From positions 1 through 33,665 of the forward strand of contig NZ_JAEINH010000017.1 of NCBI RefSeq assembly GCF_016342785.1: DNA of 33,665 bases. Reading direction: 5' to 3'. How positions within the stretch are numbered: the stretch's first letter is position 1; each line of letters begins with the position of its first letter. Source of the stretch: Sanguibacter suaedae. GTDB lineage: Bacteria > Actinomycetota > Actinomycetes > Actinomycetales > Cellulomonadaceae. A model generated the notes under the pieces. It did not search any database. It was given only the letters and a program-made list of their open reading frames with translations, and was not told where the DNA came from. This document shows, one piece after another, positions 1 to 6,747 of this stretch. The position numbers were made by a program, and so were the translations under genes.

Positions 1-1756
1 CGCCGTCGAGGACGACGCGTCGGGCACCGGACCGACGCCCCCCGGACCGCACCTGCCGGGCGGCGGCGACGTCGCCGGGGCGACCGCCCGGCACCGGCTG
101 CCGCACGGCCACCGCCTGGTCGTCGTCCTCGCCGCCGGGGTTGCCCCGGGTGTCGGCGACGACGTGGCGGTCGACGCCCTCCTGCAGGACCTCCACGGCC
201 GCGCCGCCCGGGTCGCCGCCGAGGGGAGCGCCACGGGCCATGCCCGGCACGCCGCCGCTCACCGGGCCCTCTACGACCGGACGGAGCTCACCCTCCACGA
301 GCCCGCCGGGGAGCACGGTCCCGACGACGCGCACGAGACCGACAGGACGGGACCGTCCACCGCGGTAAGCGCCGCCCTCGCCTTCCACTTCGGCCGGTAC
401 GTCCTCGTGTCCGGGTACCACCCCGACGCCAACCCGCTGTCCCTCCAGGGCCTGTGGAACGACGAGCTGCCCGCGCCGTGGAGCTCCAACTACACGCTGA
501 ACATCAACACCGAGATGAACTACTCGCCCGCGGAGACCGCCAACCTCGCCGAATGCCACGAACCGCTCCTGCGCTGGCTCACCCGTGCGGCGCAGGGCCC
601 GGCCCGCGAGGCCGCGCGCCACCTCTACGGAGCCGACGGGTGGGTGCTCCACCACAACTCCGACGCCTGGGGGCACGCCGCCACGGTCGGCGCGGGCGAC
701 GGCGACGTCTCCTGGGCGTGGTGGCCCCTCGGCGGGGTGTGGCTCGCCCGCCACCTGTGGGACCACCACGAGTTCTCCGGCGACGTCGCGCACCTCAGGG
801 ACGCGTGGCCCGTCCTCGCGTCGTGCGCCCGCTTCGTCGCGGACTGGGTGGTCGCGGACCCCGCACGCGGTCCCGGCGCGACCCGCACCGTCCCCTCGAC
901 GTCTCCCGAGAACCGCTACGTGGCCCCTGACGGCGCCCCGGCCGCGGCCACCACGTCGTCCACCATGGACGTCGCCCTCGTCCGGGACCTCGTCCTCCGG
1001 GTGCGGCAGGCCGCCGACGCCCTCGGCTCCGCACCCGACTGGCTGCCGGCGCTCGAGTCGGCCGTCGCCGCGCTCCCCGACCCGCGCGTCGGCCCCCGGG
1101 GCGAGCTCCTCGAGTGGGCCGAGGACCTCGCGGAGGCCGAGCCCGAGCACCGGCACACCTCCCACCTCGTCGGTGTCTACCCGCTCGGGCAGATCGGCCC
1201 CGGGACGCACCCGGGCCTCGCCGCGGCAGCACGCCGCACCCTCGAGCTCCGCGGACCCGAGTCCACCGGGTGGGCCCTCGCCTGGCGGCTCGCGCTGTGG
1301 GCCCGCCTCCGCGACGCCGAGCAGGCGCACGAGACCCTCGGCCGCTGCCTGCGCCCCGCTCTCGCGGCCGACGGGGAGGGCGGGCCCGCCCATCGTGGCG
1401 GCCTCTACCCGAACCTCTTCAGCGCGCACCCGCCCTTCCAGATCGACGGCAACCTCGGCCTCGTGGCCGGCATCGTCGAGATGCTCGTGCAGAGCCACGA
1501 GGGCCGGATCGACCTGCTCCCCGCCCTGCCGTCGGCCTGGCCCGCCGGTTCCGTGCGGGGCCTGCGCGCCCGTCATGACGTCGTCGTCGACGTCGAGTGG
1601 GCGCGCGGCGCGCCGACGCGGGTCCGGCTCGTCTCGGCGCGACCCCGCCGCACCGACCTGCGCTGGGGCGACCGGACCGTCACGATCGACCTCGCCGGCA
1701 CCACACCCGTCGTCCTCGGGCCGGACCTCGAACCCCGGACCGCGCCCGAACACTAG
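1..1756 (+). CDS. GH95 alpha-L-fucosidase-like glycoside hydrolase (5' partial)
   Basis: The reading frame is open from the window edge to the TAG at 1754-1756, so the N-terminal part of a roughly 750-800 residue enzyme is missing; the GTG at 164 is internal. The GH95 core is clear: an LQGLWND motif followed by a N-I-N pair (codons at 500-508), matching the two Asn that position the catalytic water in GH95. TSPENRY carries the candidate general acid Glu (codon 908-910), and QIDGN carries the second conserved acid (Asp, codon 1445-1447). GH95 enzymes invert and remove terminal alpha-1,2-L-fucose, or in some members alpha-L-galactose, from oligosaccharides such as xyloglucan side chains or glycans; the exact sugar cannot be read here. 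A lacI-type gene follows after 52 bases on the same strand, and an importer and a GH3 enzyme lie nearby, which places it in a sugar-use locus. The missing N-terminus prevents judging secretion. Confidence 0.85.
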   Translation, partial: AVEDDASGTGPTPPGPHLPGGGDVAGATARHRLPHGHRLVVVLAAGVAPGVGDDVAVDALLQDLHGRAARVAAEGSATGHARHAAAHRALYDRTELTLHEPAGEHGPDDAHETDRTGPSTAVSAALAFHFGRYVLVSGYHPDANPLSLQGLWNDELPAPWSSNYTLNINTEMNYSPAETANLAECHEPLLRWLTRAAQGPAREAARHLYGADGWVLHHNSDAWGHAATVGAGDGDVSWAWWPLGGVWLARHLWDHHEFSGDVAHLRDAWPVLASCARFVADWVVADPARGPGATRTVPSTSPENRYVAPDGAPAAATTSSTMDVALVRDLVLRVRQAADALGSAPDWLPALESAVAALPDPRVGPRGELLEWAEDLAEAEPEHRHTSHLVGVYPLGQIGPGTHPGLAAAARRTLELRGPESTGWALAWRLALWARLRDAEQAHETLGRCLRPALAADGEGGPAHRGGLYPNLFSAHPPFQIDGNLGLVAGIVEMLVQSHEGRIDLLPALPSAWPAGSVRGLRARHDVVVDVEWARGAPTRVRLVSARPRRTDLRWGDRTVTIDLAGTTPVVLGPDLEPRTAPEH

Positions 1757-1808
1757 GCTGACCCCGACCGGCGCTCCTGCGCCCGCACCACCGGACACGA
1801 GGAGCACC

Positions 1809-2813
1809 GTGGCAACCATCGACGACGTCGCCCGCACCGCAGGCGTCTCCACCTCCACGGTCTCCTACGTCCTCAGCGGCAAGCGCCCCATCTCCGCGCC
1901 CACGCGTCACCGCGTCGAGAAGGCCATCCGGGAGCTCGGCTACCGACCCCACGCCGGCGCGCGGGCGCTCGCCTCGAGCCGCACCAACGTCATCGCGCTC
2001 ATGGCACCGCTGCGAGCCGACGTCAACGTCAACGTCATCATGCAGTTCGTCACCGGCGTCGTCACGAGCGCCCGGGCGTTCGAGCACGACGTCCTGCTCC
2101 TGACGCAGGACGACGCCGCGGGCCTCGACCGGGTGGCGAGCGGCTCCATGGTGGACGCCCTCATCATGATGGACATCGAGGCCGAGGACCCGCGCATCCC
2201 CCTGCTCACCGGCATCAAGCAGCCCACCATCCTCATCGGGCTGCCCCGCCACACGCAGGGCTTCAGCTGCGTGGACCTCGACTTCGAGGGCGCCGGGCGC
2301 GCCGCGGTGGAGCACCTCGCCGGGCACGGCCACCGCCGCGTCGGGCTCCTCGGCTCGCCGCACGGGGTGCTCGAGCGGCACACGTCGTACGCGGAGCGCC
2401 TCGTCCGGGGGTTCCGGACCGAGGCAGCCGAGCTCGACGTGGACGTCGTCACCGTGCCCTGCGAGTCGTCCCAGACCGGTGCGCGCACCGCGGTCGACGC
2501 GCTCCTCGCCGAGATGCCCGACGTGACCGGCCTCGTCGTCCACAACGAGGTGGCGCTCCCCTACGTCGTCTCCGCGCTCCGGGAGGCAGGCCGTGGGATC
2601 CCCGACGGCCTCTCCGTCGTGGCGCTGTGCCCCGCTGACGTGGCCGAGGGTCAGCCCGTGCCGCTCACCTCGATCGACATCCCGGCCCTGACCATCGGCC
2701 GGGTCGCGGTCGAGATGGCCATGGCCCGCCTGGACCACGACCAGCCTGCCGAGACGCGGCTGCTCACGCCACAGCTCACCGACCGCGGGAGCACGGGGCC
2801 CCACGGTCGGTGA
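1809..2813 (+). CDS. LacI-family transcriptional regulator
   Basis: This 334-residue protein starts at GTG 1809 behind a strong GAGGAG ribosome site at 1799-1804. The first residues (ATIDDVARTAGVS) form the LacI helix-turn-helix, with the recognition helix around STSTVSYVLSG and a hinge helix around RALASSRTNVIALM. The rest is a periplasmic-binding-protein-like effector domain, so it should sense a sugar and act as a dimeric repressor. It lies just behind the GH95 gene and converges on the ABC importer operon. Two near-identical palindromes in the 6.5-6.7 kb divergent promoter region (6528-6547 and 6694-6707) have the expected LacI operator form, so this is the natural candidate for their regulator. 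That link is inferred from proximity and operator type. The stop codon lies within a large inverted repeat. Confidence 0.93.
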   Translation: MATIDDVARTAGVSTSTVSYVLSGKRPISAPTRHRVEKAIRELGYRPHAGARALASSRTNVIALMAPLRADVNVNVIMQFVTGVVTSARAFEHDVLLLTQDDAAGLDRVASGSMVDALIMMDIEAEDPRIPLLTGIKQPTILIGLPRHTQGFSCVDLDFEGAGRAAVEHLAGHGHRRVGLLGSPHGVLERHTSYAERLVRGFRTEAAELDVDVVTVPCESSQTGARTAVDALLAEMPDVTGLVVHNEVALPYVVSALREAGRGIPDGLSVVALCPADVAEGQPVPLTSIDIPALTIGRVAVEMAMARLDHDQPAETRLLTPQLTDRGSTGPHGR

Positions 2814-2820
2814 GCTGTGG
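2769..2820. terminator. 17-bp inverted repeat, bidirectional terminator between convergent genes
   Basis: The arms CCACAGCTCACCGACCG (2769-2785) and its exact complement (2804-2820) form a perfect 17-bp stem with an 18-base loop. The right arm contains the lacI stop codon and fills the whole 7-base gap to the stop of the convergent permease gene. No T-tract follows in either direction. Its position makes a two-way U-less terminator the simplest reading. Confidence 0.65.
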
Positions 2821-3798
2821 TCAGCCCTTGATGGCCCCGAAGATCACGCCCTTCGCGAAGTTCCGCTGGACGAAGGGGTAGACGAGGAGCACGGGGACCA
2901 GCGCGAGGACCATGACGGCCATCTTCACCGCCAGCGTCGCGATGTCGCCCGTCGCGACGTCCACGCTCGTCCCGGCCGACCCGGGGATCGGCTGGCCCTG
3001 CAGCACGTAGGAGCGCAGCACCATCTGCAACGGCCACTTCTCCGTGTCCCGGATGTAGAGGACGGCGTTGAAGAACGCGTTCCAGTACCCCACCCCGTAG
3101 AACAGGGCGATGACGGCAGTGACCGCCCGCGAGATCGGCATGACGATCTGCCACAGGATGCGCCAGTCGCTCGCCCCGTCGATCCGCGCCGCCTCGATGA
3201 TCCCGTTGTCGATCCCCATGAAGAAGTTCCGCATGATGAGGACGTTGAACGCCGACACCGCCCCCGGGAGGATGAGCGCCCAGTAGCTGTCGATCAGCCC
3301 CAGCTGGCTCACCCACAGGTACGTCGGGATGAGCCCCGCGCCGAAGAACATGGTGATGAGGAACAGGAACAGGATGGGCCGGTGCCACACGGTGCCCGGC
3401 CGCGACAGGCCGTAGGCCGCCATCGCGGACACCACGGTCGAGATGATGGTCCCCACCACGGTGATGCCGATGCTCACCAGTGCAGCGCGCCCGACCACCC
3501 CGCCATTGATCAGCTGGACGTACGCGTCGAAGGTGATCTCCCCCGGCACGAAGACCATGCCGCCCGCCTCGGAGATCGTCCGCTTCGAGGAGATCGAGGT
3601 GAGGACGATCGAGTAGAGGGGCACGAGGACCACCCCGGCGACGATCGTCAGCGCGATGCCCTTGAGGGCGAGCCCGACCGGGGTGGCCGGCTCCTCCCAC
3701 GCCGGCCGGTGCTTGGACCTGCGGCGCCGACGGACCGGGGGCTTGCCCTGCGTGATGGTGTCGAGAGGCCGGGTGACCTCGCTCGTCGCGTTGCTCAT
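2821..3798 (-). CDS. Carbohydrate ABC transporter permease (YtcP/LplC-like, CUT1)
   Basis: This 325-residue inner-membrane permease has an Arg/Lys-rich cytoplasmic N-terminus and about six hydrophobic segments. Its EAA loop reads EAARIDGASDWRILWQIVMP, the contact site for the transport ATPase. The family is the second permease of CUT1 sugar importers of the LplB/YtcP type, often used for plant polysaccharide fragments. The ATG start overlaps the stop of the upstream permease in an ATGA (3795-3798), so the two are probably translationally coupled and made in equal amounts. It is the last gene of a three-gene operon, and no ATP-binding subunit follows it; the gene on the other side is the convergent lacI. 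Confidence 0.92.
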   Translation of the reverse strand: MSNATSEVTRPLDTITQGKPPVRRRRRSKHRPAWEEPATPVGLALKGIALTIVAGVVLVPLYSIVLTSISSKRTISEAGGMVFVPGEITFDAYVQLINGGVVGRAALVSIGITVVGTIISTVVSAMAAYGLSRPGTVWHRPILFLFLITMFFGAGLIPTYLWVSQLGLIDSYWALILPGAVSAFNVLIMRNFFMGIDNGIIEAARIDGASDWRILWQIVMPISRAVTAVIALFYGVGYWNAFFNAVLYIRDTEKWPLQMVLRSYVLQGQPIPGSAGTSVDVATGDIATLAVKMAVMVLALVPVLLVYPFVQRNFAKGVIFGAIKG

Positions 3799-4784
3799 GA
3801 TCGCTTGTACACTCCTGCCTCGCCGAAGACGTGGGCGAGCTTGTTGGCGCCGAGCACGAGCGCGAGGCTCACGATGCCCTTGATGAGACCTGCGGCCGCC
3901 GCGAAGCCCCAGTCGCCGTACTGGACACCTTGGAAGTAGACGTAGGTGTCGATGACCTCCGACGTCGCCGCACCCACCGCGTCCCGCTGCAGGTACAGCT
4001 GCTCGAAACCGACGGTGAGCGCGTCGCCGAGCCGCAGGATGAGCAGGAGGATGACCACCGGGCGCAGCGCCGGGAGGGTGATGTGCCACATGCGGCGCCA
4101 CCGTCCCGCACCGTCCACGGCCGCGGCCTCGTACTGCGACGGGTCGACCGTGCTCAGGGCCGCGAGGAAGATGATGATGCCCCAGCCCGCGTCCTTCCAG
4201 ATCGCCTGCGACGTGATGAGCAGGAGGAACGTGTCCGGGTTGCTCATGATCGTCAGGGGCTCGCGACCAGCGGCACGCAGCACCTGGGAGATGAGGCCGG
4301 CGCCACCGAACATCTGCTGGAAGATCGTGATGACGAGCACCCACGAGAAGAAGTGCGGCAGGTAGACGATCGCCTGGATGGACGTCTTCAGCCGCGGGCT
4401 GAGGACCGAGTTGAGGAGCAGCGCGAGGACGATCGGCACCGGGAAGAAGAACACCAGCTGGAAGAGCGTGATCGTCAACGTGTTCTCGACCGCGTTGATG
4501 AACTGCGGGTTGGAGAACACGCGCACGAAGTTCTCCCACCCCACCCACGGGCTGTAGAGGAAGCCCGTGTAGGGCGAGAACTTCTGCCACGCGATGACGT
4601 TGCCGAGCATCGGGATGTAGGCGAAGAGGACGAGCAGCGCGACGGCGGGCACCGTCATGAGCAGCATCGACCGGTCTCGCTTCAACCGGGTGGCGAGCGA
4701 GATCTTCCGCTGGACCACGGGGCGGCGCTCGGGCGCCGCCCCGGTCCGTGCCTGCTCGGCGCGCTCGTCGGTGGAGAGGCTCAC
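3795..4784 (-). CDS. Carbohydrate ABC transporter permease (LplB/YteP-like, CUT1)
   Basis: This 329-residue first permease has a basic cytoplasmic N-terminus, a long first membrane helix (MLLMTVPAVALLVLFAYIP) and further helices. The EAA motif is EAAAVDGAGRWRRMWHITLP. The LplB/YteP type of CUT1 permease pairs with the YtcP-like permease encoded next. The start is GTG 4784, overlapping the TGA of the binding-protein gene as GTGA (4781-4784); the other end overlaps the next permease as ATGA. The substrate is unknown. The GH95 and GH3 neighbours suggest an oligosaccharide from plant cell wall or fucosylated glycan. Confidence 0.93.
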   Translation of the reverse strand: MSLSTDERAEQARTGAAPERRPVVQRKISLATRLKRDRSMLLMTVPAVALLVLFAYIPMLGNVIAWQKFSPYTGFLYSPWVGWENFVRVFSNPQFINAVENTLTITLFQLVFFFPVPIVLALLLNSVLSPRLKTSIQAIVYLPHFFSWVLVITIFQQMFGGAGLISQVLRAAGREPLTIMSNPDTFLLLITSQAIWKDAGWGIIIFLAALSTVDPSQYEAAAVDGAGRWRRMWHITLPALRPVVILLLILRLGDALTVGFEQLYLQRDAVGAATSEVIDTYVYFQGVQYGDWGFAAAAGLIKGIVSLALVLGANKLAHVFGEAGVYKRS

Positions 4785-6442
4785 GACTCGTCCAGGATGC
4801 CCTGGTAGAACGTGCGCAGCTCCTCACCGCCGGCGGACCGCCACGTCTCGATGGCCGCGTCGAGGTCGGAGAGCGACTTGCGGCCGCGGGAGATGTCCTT
4901 CTCGAGGTCCTCGAACGGCTGACCGATCGAGGCGTACTGGTCGGGCTCGCTGATCTGCAGGCCCCAGAAGACCGGCTCCACCGCGTAGCTTGCGGCGAGC
5001 TGCGTGAACTCCGAGGATTCCTTCACGAAGCCGGGGTACTGGACCTTCGCGTTGGCCTCGGGACCGTCGACGAGGAACATGTACGTCGGCTGGATCTCGC
5101 TCGCCGCGAGCTCGGTCGGCACCGGCAGCCCGTCGGACCCGCGGGTGAAGTGGACACCTTCGACGCCGTTGGCGATGAGGTCGTACTCCGTCGTCCCGAA
5201 CGGGGCGGCGAGGACGTTCGCGAGGTCGAGGAGCTCGGTGACGCGGGCCTCGTCGTCGGTCTTCTTGAGGAAGGAGAAGATGCTGCAGGGGTTGCCCTTG
5301 TAGTACGTGGGATCGTTCCCGTCGGCACCGAAGGGCGGGAACGGCGTCTGCGACCAGTTCGGGTTCGTGCCGAGCATCTGGGCGAGGTTCTCGTGCCACG
5401 ACCCGAGACCGTCGTTGATGACGACGACCTCGCCGTCCCAGAAGAGCTGCTTGCCCCACGTGTTGTCGACGTCCGGGTGGACGGCGCCCGATGCGAAGAC
5501 CGCGGCGTTCCACTCGAGCGCCTCCCGGTACTCGTCGGTCTCGACGCGGTGCAGGAGCTTCCCGTCGTCGGTGAGCTTCCACTTGGGCACCACGGAGTGG
5601 ATGAGCGTGGCTGCGGTCCACATGTCGTGAGCCCCGTAACGCTTGGCGCCCGGGTCGGTGAGCTCGACCATGAGGTCGATGAGGTCCTGCCCGTTCTTCA
5701 CGTCCGGTGTGATCCCGAGCTCGGAGAGGATGTCGTCCCGGTAGAAGATCGAGTCGTTGATGACGCCGGTGGGGAACGGCAGACCGTAGAGCTTCCCGTC
5801 GAAGCTCGAGTAGCTCCAGGCCGCGGTGGGGATGTTCGCGAGGTTGGGCCACTTCTTCACCTTGTCGCCCGCGAGGTAGGGCGTGAGGTCCTGGAAGACG
5901 TTGGGGACGACCTCGGACGCGAAGCGCGGCGGGATGTTCCACGTCGGCACGCTCACCCAGTCCGGGAGGTCCTTCGGGGCCGCGAGCGCCGTCGCGAGGG
6001 TGGTGCCGTACTCGTTGCCGTCCGCGATCTGGAAGGTGAGCGTGGAGCCGAGCATCTCGTTGACGGCCTCGTAGTACTGGTTGCCGGTCGTGGGCGGCGG
6101 CGTCCCCCAGAGCGGGGTCATCGCCGTGAACGACGAGCCCTTGCCCGGAGGCGCGTCCACCGACTGCACGAACTCCTCGGGGATCTTCTCGAACCCGGGG
6201 AGCGATCCGTTGACGCTCGGGTAGTCGGGCTCGGCGTAGGTGATGGGGACGTACGTCGGGAGATGGTCGGTGGTGGTCGCGATGCCACCGACGTTCGTCG
6301 AGCCCGTGCTCGCGGTACCTCCGCACGCGGTGAGGAGGGAGGGCACCCCGACCACCGCCGCGCCTGCGGCGAGCATCCCGAGGAACGATCGGCGGTTGAT
6401 CGGGGCATTCATGAGCCGCTGGCGGTCCTGGTTCGTGTTCAT
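4781..6442 (-). CDS. Extracellular sugar-binding lipoprotein of ABC importer, Tat-type signal
   Basis: This 553-residue protein begins at ATG 6442 behind AAGGAC about 5-6 bases upstream. The N-terminus has a twin-arginine motif (NRRSFLG, residues 16-22), a hydrophobic stretch and a lipobox LLTAC with Cys40, so it is probably exported folded by Tat and lipid-anchored on the outer face of the membrane. The rest resembles the long (500+ residue) family 1 solute-binding proteins that accompany LplB/YtcP-type permeases. It is the first gene of the importer operon and overlaps the first permease by four bases. A second Met at residue 11 is a possible alternative start and would keep the signal intact. 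A promoter (6553-6582) and a LacI-type operator (6528-6547) lie directly upstream, so expression is probably repressed without the inducing sugar. Confidence 0.92.
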   Translation of the reverse strand: MNTNQDRQRLMNAPINRRSFLGMLAAGAAVVGVPSLLTACGGTASTGSTNVGGIATTTDHLPTYVPITYAEPDYPSVNGSLPGFEKIPEEFVQSVDAPPGKGSSFTAMTPLWGTPPPTTGNQYYEAVNEMLGSTLTFQIADGNEYGTTLATALAAPKDLPDWVSVPTWNIPPRFASEVVPNVFQDLTPYLAGDKVKKWPNLANIPTAAWSYSSFDGKLYGLPFPTGVINDSIFYRDDILSELGITPDVKNGQDLIDLMVELTDPGAKRYGAHDMWTAATLIHSVVPKWKLTDDGKLLHRVETDEYREALEWNAAVFASGAVHPDVDNTWGKQLFWDGEVVVINDGLGSWHENLAQMLGTNPNWSQTPFPPFGADGNDPTYYKGNPCSIFSFLKKTDDEARVTELLDLANVLAAPFGTTEYDLIANGVEGVHFTRGSDGLPVPTELAASEIQPTYMFLVDGPEANAKVQYPGFVKESSEFTQLAASYAVEPVFWGLQISEPDQYASIGQPFEDLEKDISRGRKSLSDLDAAIETWRSAGGEELRTFYQGILDES

Positions 6443-6527
6443 GGGGCGTCCTTCACTCCTTCGTGGGTCCGCGGCACGTCGGCGTGCCTGGCACTCCCTC
6501 GTGCCTTCCGGTCGATCATCGTCGAAC

Positions 6528-6547
6528 TCGTCGAAGCGATTCGACGA
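6528..6547. promoter_or_regulatory. LacI-type operator O1 (importer side)
   Basis: TCGTCGAAGCGATTCGACGA has perfect 8-bp arms around GCGA, with the central CG typical of LacI-family operators. It starts 6 bases downstream of the -10 box of the importer promoter, so a bound repressor would cover the transcription start. Its core TCGAA-n-CG-n-TTCGA recurs at 6694-6707. Confidence 0.65.
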
Positions 6548-6552
6548 CACGG

Positions 6553-6582
6553 ACTCTACGTCACCCTCACCCCGGGTGACAA
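6553..6582 (-). promoter_or_regulatory. Promoter of the ABC importer operon
   Basis: On the minus strand a TTGTCA -35 box (6582-6577) is followed after 18 bases by a TAGAGT -10 box (6558-6553). Both match the housekeeping sigma consensus well for this GC level. Transcription would start near 6546, inside operator O1, giving a leader of about 105 bases before the binding-protein gene. Confidence 0.55.
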
Positions 6583-6693
6583 GCATCACCCATGGACCTG
6601 GACGAATCATGGGTACTCGGACCAACCGCCCCAGCGCCACCGAGCTCACGACGGGCCACCCGCCACCTGCCCGGCCGCGCGGCCATGTGTGCA

Positions 6694-6707
6694 TCGAACC
6701 GTTTCGA
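6694..6707. promoter_or_regulatory. LacI-type operator O2 (GH3 side)
   Basis: TCGAACCGTTTCGA has the same 5-bp arms and central CG as O1. It lies 40 bases before the GH3 start. A weak -10-like TAGCGT at 6712-6717 follows it, so the operator would sit in the spacer of the GH3 promoter; I find no convincing -35. The remaining sequence of the 305-base intergenic region holds no gene that I can support. Confidence 0.6.
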
Positions 6708-6747
6708 GCGCTAGCGTGTGCGTCACTCCGACCCGAAGGACCTCACC

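Noticed and set aside
2821-6442. Importer operon broken because it lacks an ATPase
   Set aside because: CUT1 importers of this type normally use a shared ATPase encoded elsewhere; all three present genes are intact with tight overlaps.
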